Origin: an uncultured beta proteobacterium
Lineage (GTDB): Bacteria; Pseudomonadota; Gammaproteobacteria; Burkholderiales; SG8-41
Assembly (NCBI GenBank): GCA_902825845.1
Contig: CADECM010000042.1
Span: 1-46,451 of the forward strand
Direction of reading: 5' to 3'
DNA length: 46,451 nucleotides
The notes under the pieces are model-generated. The model was not told the origin of the DNA and did not search any database. It saw nothing but the letters and a program-made list of their open reading frames with translations. Positions 7,642 to 15,454 of this stretch are shown one piece after another. The position numbers and the translations under genes are program-made. Positions within the stretch are counted from its first letter, which is position 1, and each line of letters begins with the position of its first letter.

Positions 7642-8505
7642 TGCAGTCGCAACGACATACCCCAACGGCGTGCCCATCACCGTGGTGCGCTCCATGTGTC
7701 TGCGCTGTTGCTGATCAAAATCCGCCAGTGCCATGTGCATGGTGCAGCGGTTGTCCCACAGCACAATATCGTGCTCGCGCCATTGGTGGCGGTAGACGAA
7801 TTCCGGCCGCGTCGAATGCCGGTTCAGATATTCAATCAGTGGCTTGCTTTCGTCTTCGGTCATGCCGTCGAAGCGTTTGACTTTTTCGCCGAGGTAGATT
7901 GCCTTGCGGCCGGTTTCGGCATGCACACGCACCACCGGGTGCGCCACCGGCGGGCTGATTTTCTTCTGCTCCGCGGCGTGCGCCTGATCGGCAGCCGTGG
8001 TGTCGAGCTTGCGGCCGCCGGAAAAGTGGATCGCGTGCAGTTTTGCGATGAGCTTTTGCATGCCGGCCGAAAGCGCATCATAGGCCATGGTCATGTTGGC
8101 AAACATCGTGTCGCCGCCGACCGGCGGGATCTTCCAGCAGCGCAGTAGCGAACCCAGCGAAGGCTCCAGTGTATGCGACATGTCGGTATGCCAGCGTCTG
8201 CCCGTATAGCGCGACACCGACGGCGTGCCATCAGCCTGCGCTTCGTTGGTGACGAGCATCAGTTCGGGTATCGTCGGATGGCGGTCGCTGGGAAACGCAT
8301 CATGCCGGTCCAGTGCGCCGAAGCGGCGGCTGAATGCCAGATGCTGCTCGCGCGTGATGTTCTGGTTGCGAAACAGCAGCACGCCATGATCGAGAAACGC
8401 GCGATGGATTTCGCCGAACGCGGATTCGCTCATCGGTGCGGTGACATCGATATCGCACACTTCGGCGCCGAGGCCGTGGGAGAGTTTGCGGAGTTTGAAT
8501 GGCAT
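7639..8505 (-). CDS. TauD/TfdA-family Fe(II)/2-oxoglutarate dioxygenase
   Basis: This 288-residue enzyme has the facial triad H106-x-D108 (RRWHTDMS) and H257 (CTMHMALADFD), with R273 (RHMERTTVMG) for the 2-oxoglutarate carboxylate. TauD-type enzymes hydroxylate carbon next to sulfonate, ether or similar groups, releasing succinate and CO2; the substrate here is unknown. I place the start at ATG 8505, where the protein begins MPFKLRKLSHGLGAEV as usual for the family and a GGGGA lies just upstream. An in-frame GTG at 8526 would add seven residues. Repeats flank it on both sides. It probably belongs to the same catabolic block as ligJ and the CoA-transferase. Confidence 0.85.
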   Translation of the reverse strand: MPFKLRKLSHGLGAEVCDIDVTAPMSESAFGEIHRAFLDHGVLLFRNQNITREQHLAFSRRFGALDRHDAFPSDRHPTIPELMLVTNEAQADGTPSVSRYTGRRWHTDMSHTLEPSLGSLLRCWKIPPVGGDTMFANMTMAYDALSAGMQKLIAKLHAIHFSGGRKLDTTAADQAHAAEQKKISPPVAHPVVRVHAETGRKAIYLGEKVKRFDGMTEDESKPLIEYLNRHSTRPEFVYRHQWREHDIVLWDNRCTMHMALADFDQQQRRHMERTTVMGTPLGYVVATA

Positions 8506-8537
8506 ACCGATCCCCGAATTTGTCACCCTGCATCAAT

Positions 8538-8646
8538 CGTCATTCCGGCGAAAGCCGGAATCCAGTACGTAAACCAACGCGAAGCGCCTAATCAGGCCCT
8601 TCAGGCCGGATTACAACCTGGGTTCCGGCCTTCGCCGGAACGACGG
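8538..8646. repeat. REP/MITE-like inverted repeat
   Basis: CGTCATTCCGGCGAAAGCCG (8538-8557, continuing to 8565) is matched by an inverted copy at 8618-8646. Each arm is itself a small hairpin (TTCCGGC/GCCGGAA). This type of palindromic element is very common between genes in Proteobacteria. It abuts decamer repeat copy 2. Confidence 0.8.
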
Positions 8647-8658
8647 TGTCGGTGAACG

Positions 8659-8703
8659 ATCTGCGTTCATCTGCGTTAATCTGTGTCAAAGCTGTTGACG
8701 TCA
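8659..8703. repeat. Decamer-type repeat, copy 2 (right arm only)
   Basis: Three decamers, ATCTGCGTTC, ATCTGCGTTA and ATCTGTGTCA (8659-8688), are followed by AAGCTGTTGACGTCA (8689-8703). The next base begins the minus-strand stop codon of the CoA-transferase gene (CTA, 8704-8706). The left arm seen in other copies is missing; the REP-like element stands in its place. Confidence 0.8.
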
Positions 8704-10092
8704 CTATCGCGCCGGCCACACCGCCGCATGCGACCCACGCGGCGATGGCGGGCGCGCCCAGCGTCCCGGTGTTTCAGACAATTGCGCTGCCGGCGCAAGA
8801 TGCGTCACGCGGCCCCACGGCGAATCGGTATCCATCAGCAGCCGCTGCATGACCTCGGGCGGAAATTCCGCGGTCAGGTTCTGGTACTCAGCGGGCGCAA
8901 AGCGGCCGAGCTTGCGGAACCACTCGCCCGCGCCGACCAGCGAGGTTCGCACCAGCCAGCTGCCGCCGATGGTGGCGCGGCGGTGCAGCGCGACCATGGT
9001 GGCAAATGCCAGCACATAGCCTGCGACGTAATCGTGCGGTGACCCGGGCAGGAACTGCGGCCGGGCATTGTCGGGGCGCCATGCCATGCCGTTGAACGAC
9101 TGCACCACCGTGTCGTAACCGCGCTTGTCCTTCCACGGTCCTTCGTGGCCCCAGGCGGAAAGTGTCACGTAGATGATGCCGGGACGCGTCTGCGCCAGCG
9201 CTTCGGGCGACAGGCCACGCGCCGCCAGCGCGCCGGGCCGATAACCCTGCAGAAACACATCGCAGTCTTTTACTAATCCGCGCATGGTCTCGGCCTGGGC
9301 CGCGTCGCGCATGTCAATATGCGCCTGCAACTTGCCGAGGCCGGTGTCCACGTCGGACGGTGCGCCGAGGTCGGGCAGGTCCTTGCGCGTAATGCGCATC
9401 ACGTCGGCACCGTGTTCGGCAAAACTCTTGGCGCAGGCCGGGCCGGCGAGCACGCGCGTGAGGTCGAGCATACGTATGCCCGACAGCGGCCGGTCACCTT
9501 TCGGCAGTGGCTGTACCGGCGCGTCGCCGATCTTGACGATCTCGAACAGCGGTATCTGAGCCGCGCTCTTCTGATGCGCGCATTGTTCCCATTCCGCTTC
9601 GCTGCGGATGAAACCACCGCAGCCGCCGTTGGCGAACATTGCGGTTTCCAGTTCCAGGCCGTCGCGCTGCGCCACGGCCTTGGTCACTGCATCCTTGTCC
9701 ATCGGCACGCCCAGTGCCTTGAGATTGCCGTCGCGCACATTCGGGAAGTTGCAGTGCAGGTAAATCCAGCGGCCGTCCTTCAACTGATAGAAGCCGGTGA
9801 CCTTGGCCTCGTCTTCTGCCACCTTCTTGCCGTCGATGCGCAGATAGCGCGGGCTGCGCAGCGCGGCGGCCGCGGCGTAGGTGTCGAGGCTCACCTTTTG
9901 CGAGCGGCCGGTTTTGAGTTTCCACAACTCGGCGGCGGCCCAGCTGGCGGCCGCGATACATGCCGCGCCCGGCGCCAGAAACTTGTACGGCGTCGGCAAC
10001 AGCAAATCGGAGCCGGTGATCTCGACATTGCCGCCGGCGGAGGCGGGCAGGCCGGCGAGTTGCAGCAGGTGCGTCAGATGCGGATTGGCCAT
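8704..10092 (-). CDS. CaiB/BaiF-family CoA-transferase
   Basis: The 462-residue protein belongs to class III CoA-transferases, which move CoA between carboxylic acids through an aspartyl-CoA anhydride. The body has the two-lobe family layout; SGIRMLDLTRVLAGPACAK near residue 210 is the typical start of the large lobe. The likely catalytic aspartate is in SPHDYVAGYVLAFATM, matching the GDxxTG-type helix of formyl-CoA transferase. I chose ATG at 10092 because AAAGGAA precedes it by seven bases; the frame stays open further upstream, but that stretch is antiparallel coding of the DUF2889 gene. The N-terminal part (about 1-200) is unlike short family members, suggesting a longer two-module form. 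It pairs naturally with the acyl-CoA synthetase upstream. Confidence 0.85.
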   Translation of the reverse strand: MANPHLTHLLQLAGLPASAGGNVEITGSDLLLPTPYKFLAPGAACIAAASWAAAELWKLKTGRSQKVSLDTYAAAAALRSPRYLRIDGKKVAEDEAKVTGFYQLKDGRWIYLHCNFPNVRDGNLKALGVPMDKDAVTKAVAQRDGLELETAMFANGGCGGFIRSEAEWEQCAHQKSAAQIPLFEIVKIGDAPVQPLPKGDRPLSGIRMLDLTRVLAGPACAKSFAEHGADVMRITRKDLPDLGAPSDVDTGLGKLQAHIDMRDAAQAETMRGLVKDCDVFLQGYRPGALAARGLSPEALAQTRPGIIYVTLSAWGHEGPWKDKRGYDTVVQSFNGMAWRPDNARPQFLPGSPHDYVAGYVLAFATMVALHRRATIGGSWLVRTSLVGAGEWFRKLGRFAPAEYQNLTAEFPPEVMQRLLMDTDSPWGRVTHLAPAAQLSETPGRWARPPSPRGSHAAVWPAR

Positions 10093-10112
10093 GGCGATTC
10101 CTTTGGGTGTAA

Positions 10113-10691
10113 CTACGAGACTTTCGGTAATGCGTCGCGTTTCTTGTTCCCGGTGTACAGCTCCGGCCAGCGGCGCAGGGTTTCGTCGCTGTCCGGCGTG
10201 TACATGTGGCAGGTGTTGAAGGTGCGCGCCGGGGTGCCGGGCACGTGTTTGCGCGTAGACTGGCGCGCGATGTTGGTCGATTGGTATGCGACAGCGGCGA
10301 GGCGCCCCAGCAGTTCCCATTGGTGGGTGCAGCCGTTGGCGTTGCCGATGATATCTTTGAGTTGTTTGGTCCAGCCGCGGCCGATGCGCAAGCCCTTCAG
10401 CTTTTCGAACCGGGGCGTGATGTCGCCGCACAGCCGGTACGGGCTGGCATCGGTGACCGCCACGCAGTCGTGGACGTTCATGTCGAGATCGATGGTGAGC
10501 CGGATCCACATATCGTGCGCGGGGAAGCCCGCCGGCAGGTCCGCGCTGCCGACGCGGTCGTACCAAGTGCAGGCCTTGACGTCGGTGAGATGACCTTCGA
10601 TATCCCACAGGCCATCGTCGCGTTCGTAACCCCGGCAGTCGATGATGCGATTGTGGTTGAGTTTGCGGGGGGCGGGGCGGGGCAGGGGCAT
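10113..10691 (-). CDS. DUF2889 domain-containing protein
   Basis: This 192-residue protein has the features of DUF2889: the opening RIIDCRGYERDDGLWDIEG and a later WTKQLKDIIG with CTHQWELL. DUF2889 proteins have no established function, but in Burkholderiales they often sit in aromatic or CoA-thioester catabolic clusters. There is no signal peptide or membrane segment, so it is cytoplasmic. AAAGG precedes the ATG. It lies 20 bases upstream of the CoA-transferase start and is almost certainly co-transcribed with it. Confidence 0.8.
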   Translation of the reverse strand: MPLPRPAPRKLNHNRIIDCRGYERDDGLWDIEGHLTDVKACTWYDRVGSADLPAGFPAHDMWIRLTIDLDMNVHDCVAVTDASPYRLCGDITPRFEKLKGLRIGRGWTKQLKDIIGNANGCTHQWELLGRLAAVAYQSTNIARQSTRKHVPGTPARTFNTCHMYTPDSDETLRRWPELYTGNKKRDALPKVS

Positions 10692-10739
10692 GACTCAAAC
10701 CTTTGATTCGTTCAAATATCGTGCAACCAAACCACTACT

Positions 10740-10765
10740 GTCGTTCCCGCCTGCGCGGGAACGAC
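10740..10765. repeat. REP-like palindrome
   Basis: GTCGTTCCCGC and its complement GCGGGAACGAC flank a four-base CTGC loop. It lies just downstream of the minus-strand acyl-CoA synthetase stop and before the DUF2889 gene, where the hairpin could stabilise or end the upstream transcript. There is no T-run, so it is not a classic terminator. Confidence 0.75.
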
Positions 10766-10775
10766 AGTGTAGCTA

Positions 10776-12902
10776 CTATCCTGTGAATGCCACCAACGCA
10801 TCCACGGCCTTAACGCCTTGCCCCTTGGGCAGCACCAGCACCGGGTTGATGTCGAGTTCCGCCAGCGTGCCGTCGAGGTTGACCGCGAGGTGCGACACCT
10901 TGACCAGCACGTCGGCCAGTGCGTCGATATCGCAGGCGGGCTTGCCGCGGAAGCCCTTCAGCAGCGCAGCGCCTTTGACTTCGTCGATCATATCGTGTGC
11001 CTCGGTGGGCGTGATCGGGCAGGCACGTATGGCGACGTCCTTGTAGACCTCGACCATGATGCCGCCGGTGCCGAACAGAATGGTCGGGCCAAGCTGCGCG
11101 TCGTAGCTGACGCCGACGATGGTTTCCACGCCGCCCTGCACCATTTCCTGCACCAGCACGCCGTTGAGTTTGGCATCGGGTGCGTGTTTTTTGGCATTGG
11201 CGATGATTTCGGCATGCGCCTTGCGCACTTCGTCGGCGCTACGCAGGTTCAGGCGCACCACGCCGGCTTCGGTCTTGTGCGGGATGTCGGCGGAATCGGC
11301 CTTGAGCACCACCGGGAAGCCGATCTTCTCCGCGGCTTTCACCGCGGCATCGACATCCTTCGCGCAGACTTCCATCGAGGTGGTCACGCCCCAGGCCGCG
11401 ATGAGTTGCTTGCTTTCCGACTCGGAAAGGCTGTTGCGCTTCAGGCCCTGCAATTGCGCCAGTGTTTCCTTCTGGGCGGTGGTCATCGCCGGCGCGGTGG
11501 CGAAACCCTGCTGCATGCGCTTGTCGTGCCAGGCGTAATAGTCGAGCAAGTGCCGCAATCCGCGCGCCATCGAGTCGGGTGTGTAGAACACCGGGATGCC
11601 CGCCTTTTTGAGCAGGGGCAGCCCCACCTTGTTGTCGCGGCTGCCGGTCCACATGTAAACGATGTTTTTGTCGGTCTTTTGGCGCAGCTCAATGATCTGC
11701 CCGACCTGCAGTTCGGCGCCCGCGCTGGCGACGGCGAGCGCGCCGACACCGGGTTCGTTGATCATCGCATCCATGATCGCCGGGAAGGATTCGCTGTTGG
11801 CGCGGCCGGTGAGGTCCGCCGGATTTGCCGCCCAGCCGAAGCCCTTGAGGATGCCGTTGATCACGCCGAGCGCCTTGTCCGACAAGGGTGGTAGATCGAG
11901 CCCGTGCGCGCCGCACATATCCGCGGTCAACGAACAAATGCCGCCGGAGTGTGAGGCCACCGCGATGCCGGCTTGTTTGGGTTTGCGCGACTGCGCCATC
12001 AGGTGCGAGATTTCGAGCAGATCGTCGTAGCTGGGCACGCGAATCACGCCGTATTGCTTGCATATCGCGTCGTAGAGCGCATCGCTGCCCGTCAACGCGG
12101 CGGTGTGCGAACTGGCGGCGCGCCGGCCGAGATCAGAACGGCCGATCTTGATCAACACGATCGGCTTGCCGCGCTCGGCGGCGAGCTTTGCGACTTCGGC
12201 GAATTTCCTTGCGTTTTTGAAGCCTTCGACAAAACCCGCAATCACCGTGGTGCCCTTGTCGTCGAGCAGGTAGCGCGCAAAGTCGGCGAATTCGAGATCG
12301 GCCTCGTTGCCGGTGGAAACCATGTAGCTCAAGCCCATGCCCGAGTCTGTGGCGCGCGCCAAAAACGGCCCGAACAAGGTGGCACCGCTCTGGCATACCA
12401 GGCCGACGCCGCCGGACACGCCGTCGATGGTGCGGCTCGATGAGGTGAGCCACAGGTTATCGCGCACGTTGGCAAGCCCCAGGCAATTCGGCCCGCTGAT
12501 GCGCAGGCCCGATTCGCGCGCGAACTTCGAGACTTCGCCCTGCAAATCGGCGCCGGAGTCGGTGCCGCGTTCGGAAAAGCCGGCCGAAATCACAATGCCC
12601 GCGCGCGTGCCCTTGGCGTGCGCTTCCTTCAGCGTGTCGAGCACATGGGTGTACGGCACCACCACCGCGACCACGTCGGGCGTTTCCGGCAGATCGGTGA
12701 TGCTCTTGTACGATTTGACACCGAGGATTTCGTCGTACTTCGGATTCACCGCGTAGACATTGACGCGGTCTTTCATTTTGAGCGCGGCGGAAAGCATGCG
12801 CCCGCCGTACTGCTGGCGCGGCGTGGCGCCGACGATGGCGAGCGAACGCGGGTTCAGCATCTTGTGTATCGATGCCATCTGGTCTTGGGTCCAGATTGTC
12901 AT
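10776..12902 (-). CDS. ADP-forming acyl-CoA synthetase (acetate-CoA ligase family)
   Basis: The 708-residue protein fuses all domains of the NDP-forming acyl-CoA synthetase group: CoA-binding Rossmann domain (about 15-140, opening PRSLAIVGA), a succinyl-CoA-ligase-like flavodoxin domain (about 160-300), and a C-terminal ATP-grasp domain (about 480-705, with VVLKADSADIPHKTEAGVV). The phosphohistidine is probably H266 in AASSHTAALTGSD. The family makes acyl-CoA from acid, ATP and CoA, or the reverse. The substrate is not predictable; the neighbouring CaiB-type transferase and DUF2889 gene suggest it activates an acid of the same route. It is the first gene of the minus-strand block and is divergent from the RidA gene. 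Confidence 0.88.
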   Translation of the reverse strand: MTIWTQDQMASIHKMLNPRSLAIVGATPRQQYGGRMLSAALKMKDRVNVYAVNPKYDEILGVKSYKSITDLPETPDVVAVVVPYTHVLDTLKEAHAKGTRAGIVISAGFSERGTDSGADLQGEVSKFARESGLRISGPNCLGLANVRDNLWLTSSSRTIDGVSGGVGLVCQSGATLFGPFLARATDSGMGLSYMVSTGNEADLEFADFARYLLDDKGTTVIAGFVEGFKNARKFAEVAKLAAERGKPIVLIKIGRSDLGRRAASSHTAALTGSDALYDAICKQYGVIRVPSYDDLLEISHLMAQSRKPKQAGIAVASHSGGICSLTADMCGAHGLDLPPLSDKALGVINGILKGFGWAANPADLTGRANSESFPAIMDAMINEPGVGALAVASAGAELQVGQIIELRQKTDKNIVYMWTGSRDNKVGLPLLKKAGIPVFYTPDSMARGLRHLLDYYAWHDKRMQQGFATAPAMTTAQKETLAQLQGLKRNSLSESESKQLIAAWGVTTSMEVCAKDVDAAVKAAEKIGFPVVLKADSADIPHKTEAGVVRLNLRSADEVRKAHAEIIANAKKHAPDAKLNGVLVQEMVQGGVETIVGVSYDAQLGPTILFGTGGIMVEVYKDVAIRACPITPTEAHDMIDEVKGAALLKGFRGKPACDIDALADVLVKVSHLAVNLDGTLAELDINPVLVLPKGQGVKAVDALVAFTG

Positions 12903-13073
12903 GGTTGTCTTTCTCTCTGGTGGATTGACGCGGAGGGTGGGAACAGACGGCGCCCGGGGCGCGGCTGAATCGGACTGTAACGGCGCATCGCGCGCGGTGC
13001 AAGCCTAGGCGTTCCGCAGCTTGGAATGGCGTAAACTTTGCAAATTCCAACCCAACCCGTACGGAGGTGCAGC

Positions 13074-13472
13074 ATGGACAAGCAATTCATCAACCCCGAA
13101 GGCCTGCTCAAGCCCGGTGCCTACACGCCGGCCATTCGCGTCAGCGGCGGCACCACGGTTTACGTGTCAGGGCAGGTATCGCAGGACGCGCAGGGCAATG
13201 TCGTCGGCAAGGGCGATTTGCTGGCGCAGACGGAGCAGGTCCACAAAAACCGCGGCATCGCGCCGGCGGGGTCGGGTGCGACCTGTGCTGATGTGGTGAA
13301 ACTCAATGTCTACGTGGTCGGCTACCAGCCCGAACATCGCGCTTTGCTGCAATCAGTGCGCGAGAAACATGTGTCTAAGGACAATCCCCCGACGAGCACG
13401 CTGATCGGCGTGCAGGCATTGGCGCGGCCGGAGTTTCTGGTGGAGATCGAGGCGGTGGCGGTGGTGGGGTAA
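13074..13472 (+). CDS. RidA (YjgF/YER057c/UK114) family protein
   Basis: The 132-residue protein is a RidA-type trimer subunit, a family that hydrolyses reactive enamines/imines or acts on related small molecules. The substrate-binding arginine and glutamate are seen in LARPEFLVEIEAVAVV near the C-terminus; VYVSGQVSQDAQGNVVGKGD is the usual N-terminal half. GGAGGTG at 13063-13069 supports ATG 13074 rather than an in-frame ATG at 13038. The helix between QTEQV and GATCADVVKLNVYV reads HKNRGIAPAGS, of normal length but with glycines and prolines where the family has an alanine-rich helix. This may be sequence drift or a pair of compensating frameshifts. Confidence 0.85.
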   Translation: MDKQFINPEGLLKPGAYTPAIRVSGGTTVYVSGQVSQDAQGNVVGKGDLLAQTEQVHKNRGIAPAGSGATCADVVKLNVYVVGYQPEHRALLQSVREKHVSKDNPPTSTLIGVQALARPEFLVEIEAVAVVG

Positions 13473-13755
13473 TGAATCTGCCCAAATGTGTGGAAACGAT
13501 ATGCTGATACGCAATTACGGTTTGCTGTAGGAACGGATGTATGTGGAGTGGGGACGCCCCGGAGTTGCTGGAAAACTTCGAGGGTTTGGTTATCCTTTTC
13601 GAGATTACCCTGATACCGACTTCGCAACGCAAGCAGACATCCATGTCCTCCACGATGGCCTTGACACCGCCACGCAACGGGTCGTCTATTGTGGTCAAGC
13701 GGCTCTCGGAAAACAGGGCGCTGGACTTTACCAGCGGCTTCACGATCACACAGCG
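13473..13755. other. Unassigned stretch after the RidA gene
   Basis: Several frames stay open on both strands but none has a convincing start, Shine-Dalgarno or recognisable family. The minus strand reads a run with SESRLTTIDDPLRGG and VISKRITKPSKF that could be a gene remnant. I cannot assign it. Confidence 0.4.
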
Positions 13756-13828
13756 AGTGTAGGGTGGGCACGTTGTTAGTGCCCACGCGGTCAACAGCCG
13801 GTGGGCACAAAGAGCGTGCCCACTCTAC
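13756..13828. repeat. Inverted repeat of the GTGGGCAC type
   Basis: AGTGTAGGGTGGGCACG (from 13756) is matched in reverse by CGTGCCCACTCTACA (ending 13828). Inside, GTGCCCACGCGG and CCGGTGGGCAC form a second pair. It is a MITE/REP-like palindrome of a kind widespread in Proteobacteria. Confidence 0.8.
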
Positions 13829-13842
13829 ATGGGATTCTTGGT

Positions 13843-13854
13843 AACTAATTGATT
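13843..13854 (-). promoter_or_regulatory. AT-rich IHF-like motif, copy 3
   Basis: On the minus strand AATCAATTAGTT is followed by A, giving a full match to the E. coli IHF consensus WATCAANNNNTTR. It lies just downstream of the GST remnant and is probably homologous by duplication to copy 5 after the intact GST gene. Confidence 0.45.
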
Positions 13855-13867
13855 TAAAACAATTTTA

Positions 13868-13992
13868 TTATGATGCCGCGATGCTCAAAACGCTGTCCGA
13901 GGTAAACTGTTTCAACCAGCGCTCGTTGGTGATTGTGCCTTCCTGCCACACCGCTTCGATGTTGGCGGTGGCGGAATCTTTCACCGCGGGCA
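13868..13992 (-). pseudogene. 3' fragment of a duplicated glutathione S-transferase gene
   Basis: On the minus strand this stretch encodes about 40 residues ending in a stop: PAVKDSATANIEAVWQEGTI then TNERWLKQFTSDSVL. The intact GST at 15455-16159 ends PAVKNSTVANIEAVWQEGMI then TNKRWLKKFVSDSVL. Both DNA copies have the stop at the same place and similar AT-rich DNA beyond it. Similarity stops near 13992, so the rest of the gene is gone. The PEP-CTERM gene now separates the two copies. Confidence 0.85.
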
Positions 13993-14021
13993 CGCCGCAT
14001 GCAGGAACATCGCGGACAAAC

Positions 14022-14046
14022 AAACGGCGCCTTGCGGCGCCGTTTG
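14022..14046 (-). terminator. Probable terminator of the PEP-CTERM gene
   Basis: AAACGGCGCC and GGCGCCGTTT flank a short TTGC/GCAA loop, 35 bases after the stop of the PEP-CTERM gene. On the minus strand it is followed by TTTGTTTGT, an interrupted T-run. Confidence 0.7.
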
Positions 14047-14080
14047 CTCTTCCTCTACTGTATACGTCGGGTACTGATGC

Positions 14081-14830
14081 TTACGCGCGGCGGCGCATGG
14101 CGCCGATGCCCAACAGTCCCAAGCCCAGCAGCGCCAGCGTGGCAGGCTCCGGAACCTGACCACCCACGGTCGGGCCGGTGCCGACATTGATCAGCGATCC
14201 GTCCACGCCCTGCGTAAAGTCGTAAAAGTTGTCGCCGGGATCGACGTCGCTCACCTGGTAGCTGATGCTGCCGCTACCCAGGCTTGCAAACAAAGCGGCA
14301 AGGGTTCCGGCGTTGTTGTTGCTGAACCAGCCGGTATCGAGTCGGTTGTCACGAAAGCCGCCAGAGGCATTACTGCTCACCAGGGTGGTCCCCGTGCTGT
14401 TGGTCTCCTGCGTGACAACACTCGACCAATCGCCAAAATTGATACCGTTGACCAACAGGGTGTTCTGGTTGCGGTCGAAGTTACCCAATCCGGTGTCGCC
14501 ATCGAACAGGGTAAAGCGTATCGCCGCCGAGGTCAGTCCGCCACCCAGCGAGCCGATGACGCCGGCGTTGAACCCACTTTGCGTGCCGATGGTGAACGGG
14601 TTGGTGCTGGCGAAGCCGGTGAACAATGTCGATGCCGCCAACTGCGCCACCACATGCGCGCCATTGGCACCCTGAAGATCGATAACAATGCCGCCAATTT
14701 CGGTGATGCCGCCCGGCAGCGAGCCGCCCGTGGGTGAGGTAACGGTGAATGCGGTGGCTGAGGCCACGCCCGACAGCGCCATAGTCACCGCAGTGGCGAG
14801 TGATGCCAAGCTAAACTTCTGAAGTTTCAT
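14081..14830 (-). CDS. PEP-CTERM sorting domain protein
   Basis: The 249-residue secreted protein has a signal peptide (about 1-27: KL then a hydrophobic stretch, cut after SATA) and a C-terminal PEP-CTERM tail: VPEP at about 226-229, a hydrophobic helix LALLGLGLLGIG, then MRRRA. Such tails are recognised by exosortase and usually go with exopolysaccharide-producing Gram-negative cells. The middle is a glycine-, threonine- and asparagine-rich beta-type region with no family I recognise. GAGGA precedes ATG. A sigma-54-type promoter lies upstream, as is known for PEP-CTERM genes in other Betaproteobacteria. No exosortase gene is in the window. Confidence 0.92.
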   Translation of the reverse strand: MKLQKFSLASLATAVTMALSGVASATAFTVTSPTGGSLPGGITEIGGIVIDLQGANGAHVVAQLAASTLFTGFASTNPFTIGTQSGFNAGVIGSLGGGLTSAAIRFTLFDGDTGLGNFDRNQNTLLVNGINFGDWSSVVTQETNSTGTTLVSSNASGGFRDNRLDTGWFSNNNAGTLAALFASLGSGSISYQVSDVDPGDNFYDFTQGVDGSLINVGTGPTVGGQVPEPATLALLGLGLLGIGAMRRRA

Positions 14831-14892
14831 TGTGTATTCCTCGAATTGCTGCAGCGCGCGTTAAAGGGAATCAGATGCTGCAACGTGCAAAG

Positions 14893-14908
14893 AGCAATAG
14901 TCATGCCT
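14893..14908 (-). promoter_or_regulatory. Sigma-54 (RpoN) type -24/-12 promoter
   Basis: The minus strand reads AGGCATGACTATTGCT, matching the RpoN consensus TGGCAYGNNNNTTGCW at all but the first base, with correct GG-to-GC spacing. A start about 12 bases past the GC would lie near 14881, giving a leader of about 50 bases before the PEP-CTERM ATG. Confidence 0.7.
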
Positions 14909-15012
14909 GCCTGTGTAAGTGTCTGACGCGGCAGCACAAAACTTTTTTTCCGCGCTGCGCATCCGGTGAAGTTGTAAAAGAGTTCGACACTGGTTTGTTA
15001 ACAATCCATTTT

Positions 15013-15024
15013 AAGTTAATGATT
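15013..15024 (-). promoter_or_regulatory. AT-rich IHF-like motif, copy 4 (upstream of sigma-54 promoter)
   Basis: The minus strand reads AATCATTAACTT followed by A: one mismatch to the IHF consensus. It lies about 105 bases upstream of the sigma-54-type promoter and next to a palindrome that could bind the activator. IHF often bends DNA between such sites. Confidence 0.5.
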
Positions 15025-15027
15025 TTG

Positions 15028-15043
15028 TGTGACTTTTGTCACG
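15028..15043. promoter_or_regulatory. Palindrome TGTGACTTTTGTCACG, candidate activator site
   Basis: GTGAC and GTCAC flank TTTT. The site sits roughly 150 bases upstream of the predicted sigma-54 start, a usual place for an enhancer-binding protein. It also resembles a CRP/FNR-family half-site pair (TGTGA-N6-TCACG), so the binding protein is uncertain. Confidence 0.45.
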
Positions 15044-15431
15044 GATCGTCGCGCTGGGTATGAGGCGGGGAAAAGTGGTGTTTTGTGGCGGCTGATGGCA
15101 AGCACCATGGAAATCAGTGAGCCGGATTGCAAATGCCATGGCCATCGCGTCGGTTCAGGGCAGTCGGCATGGCGCAAGGCAAGACGCCGGTTGTGTCATG
15201 CCGCAACATGCCATGTGACAGGAGAGGACAGCGGGCGGTGCGCGCGGCGCAGCCGGGCCGTGCGCAGGCGTAATCAATAACAGCTGCGTGCAATGGGTTA
15301 CCGGCGCGCGGCAATCGGAATCGAACGTGCCGGCGCGGCTCATCAAAGCGCGATGACGCGCGGTCAGCTTGACGCACGACTACCCTCGCCGCCTGCGCAG
15401 GGGCGAGGACGTGGCGTCGTCGGTATTTTAT

Positions 15432-15443
15432 AACTATCTGATT
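15432..15443 (-). promoter_or_regulatory. AT-rich IHF-like motif, copy 5
   Basis: The minus strand reads AATCAGATAGTT followed by A. It lies 12 bases beyond the stop of the intact GST gene, at the same place as copy 3 relative to the GST remnant. Confidence 0.4.
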
Positions 15444-15454
15444 TTATTTATTAT

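Larger units (their letters stand above)
14831..15454. other. Long upstream region of the PEP-CTERM gene
   Basis: No gene is seen in these 620 bases. Nearest the PEP-CTERM gene lie a sigma-54-like promoter, an IHF-like site and a palindrome (listed separately). From 15044 to 15429 the DNA is GC-rich with no structure I can name. The end carries AT motif copy 5 just beyond the GST stop. Confidence 0.6.

Noticed and set aside
7561..8703. Decamer repeats as a CRISPR array
   Set aside because: Units are contiguous tandem decamers in inverted arms, without unique spacers, and no cas genes are present.
9319..10593. Long plus-strand frame opposite the CoA-transferase and DUF2889 genes
   Set aside because: High GC gives long antisense open frames; no Shine-Dalgarno or recognisable protein.
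8704..10698. A single 664-residue frame through the CoA-transferase and DUF2889 region
   Set aside because: Its first 200 residues are in a different frame from the well-supported DUF2889 gene and look like low-complexity shadow coding; AAAGGAA supports the internal start at 10092.
13537..13779. An 80-residue plus-strand gene after RidA
   Set aside because: No Shine-Dalgarno, unrecognised product, and it runs into the MITE-like palindrome.
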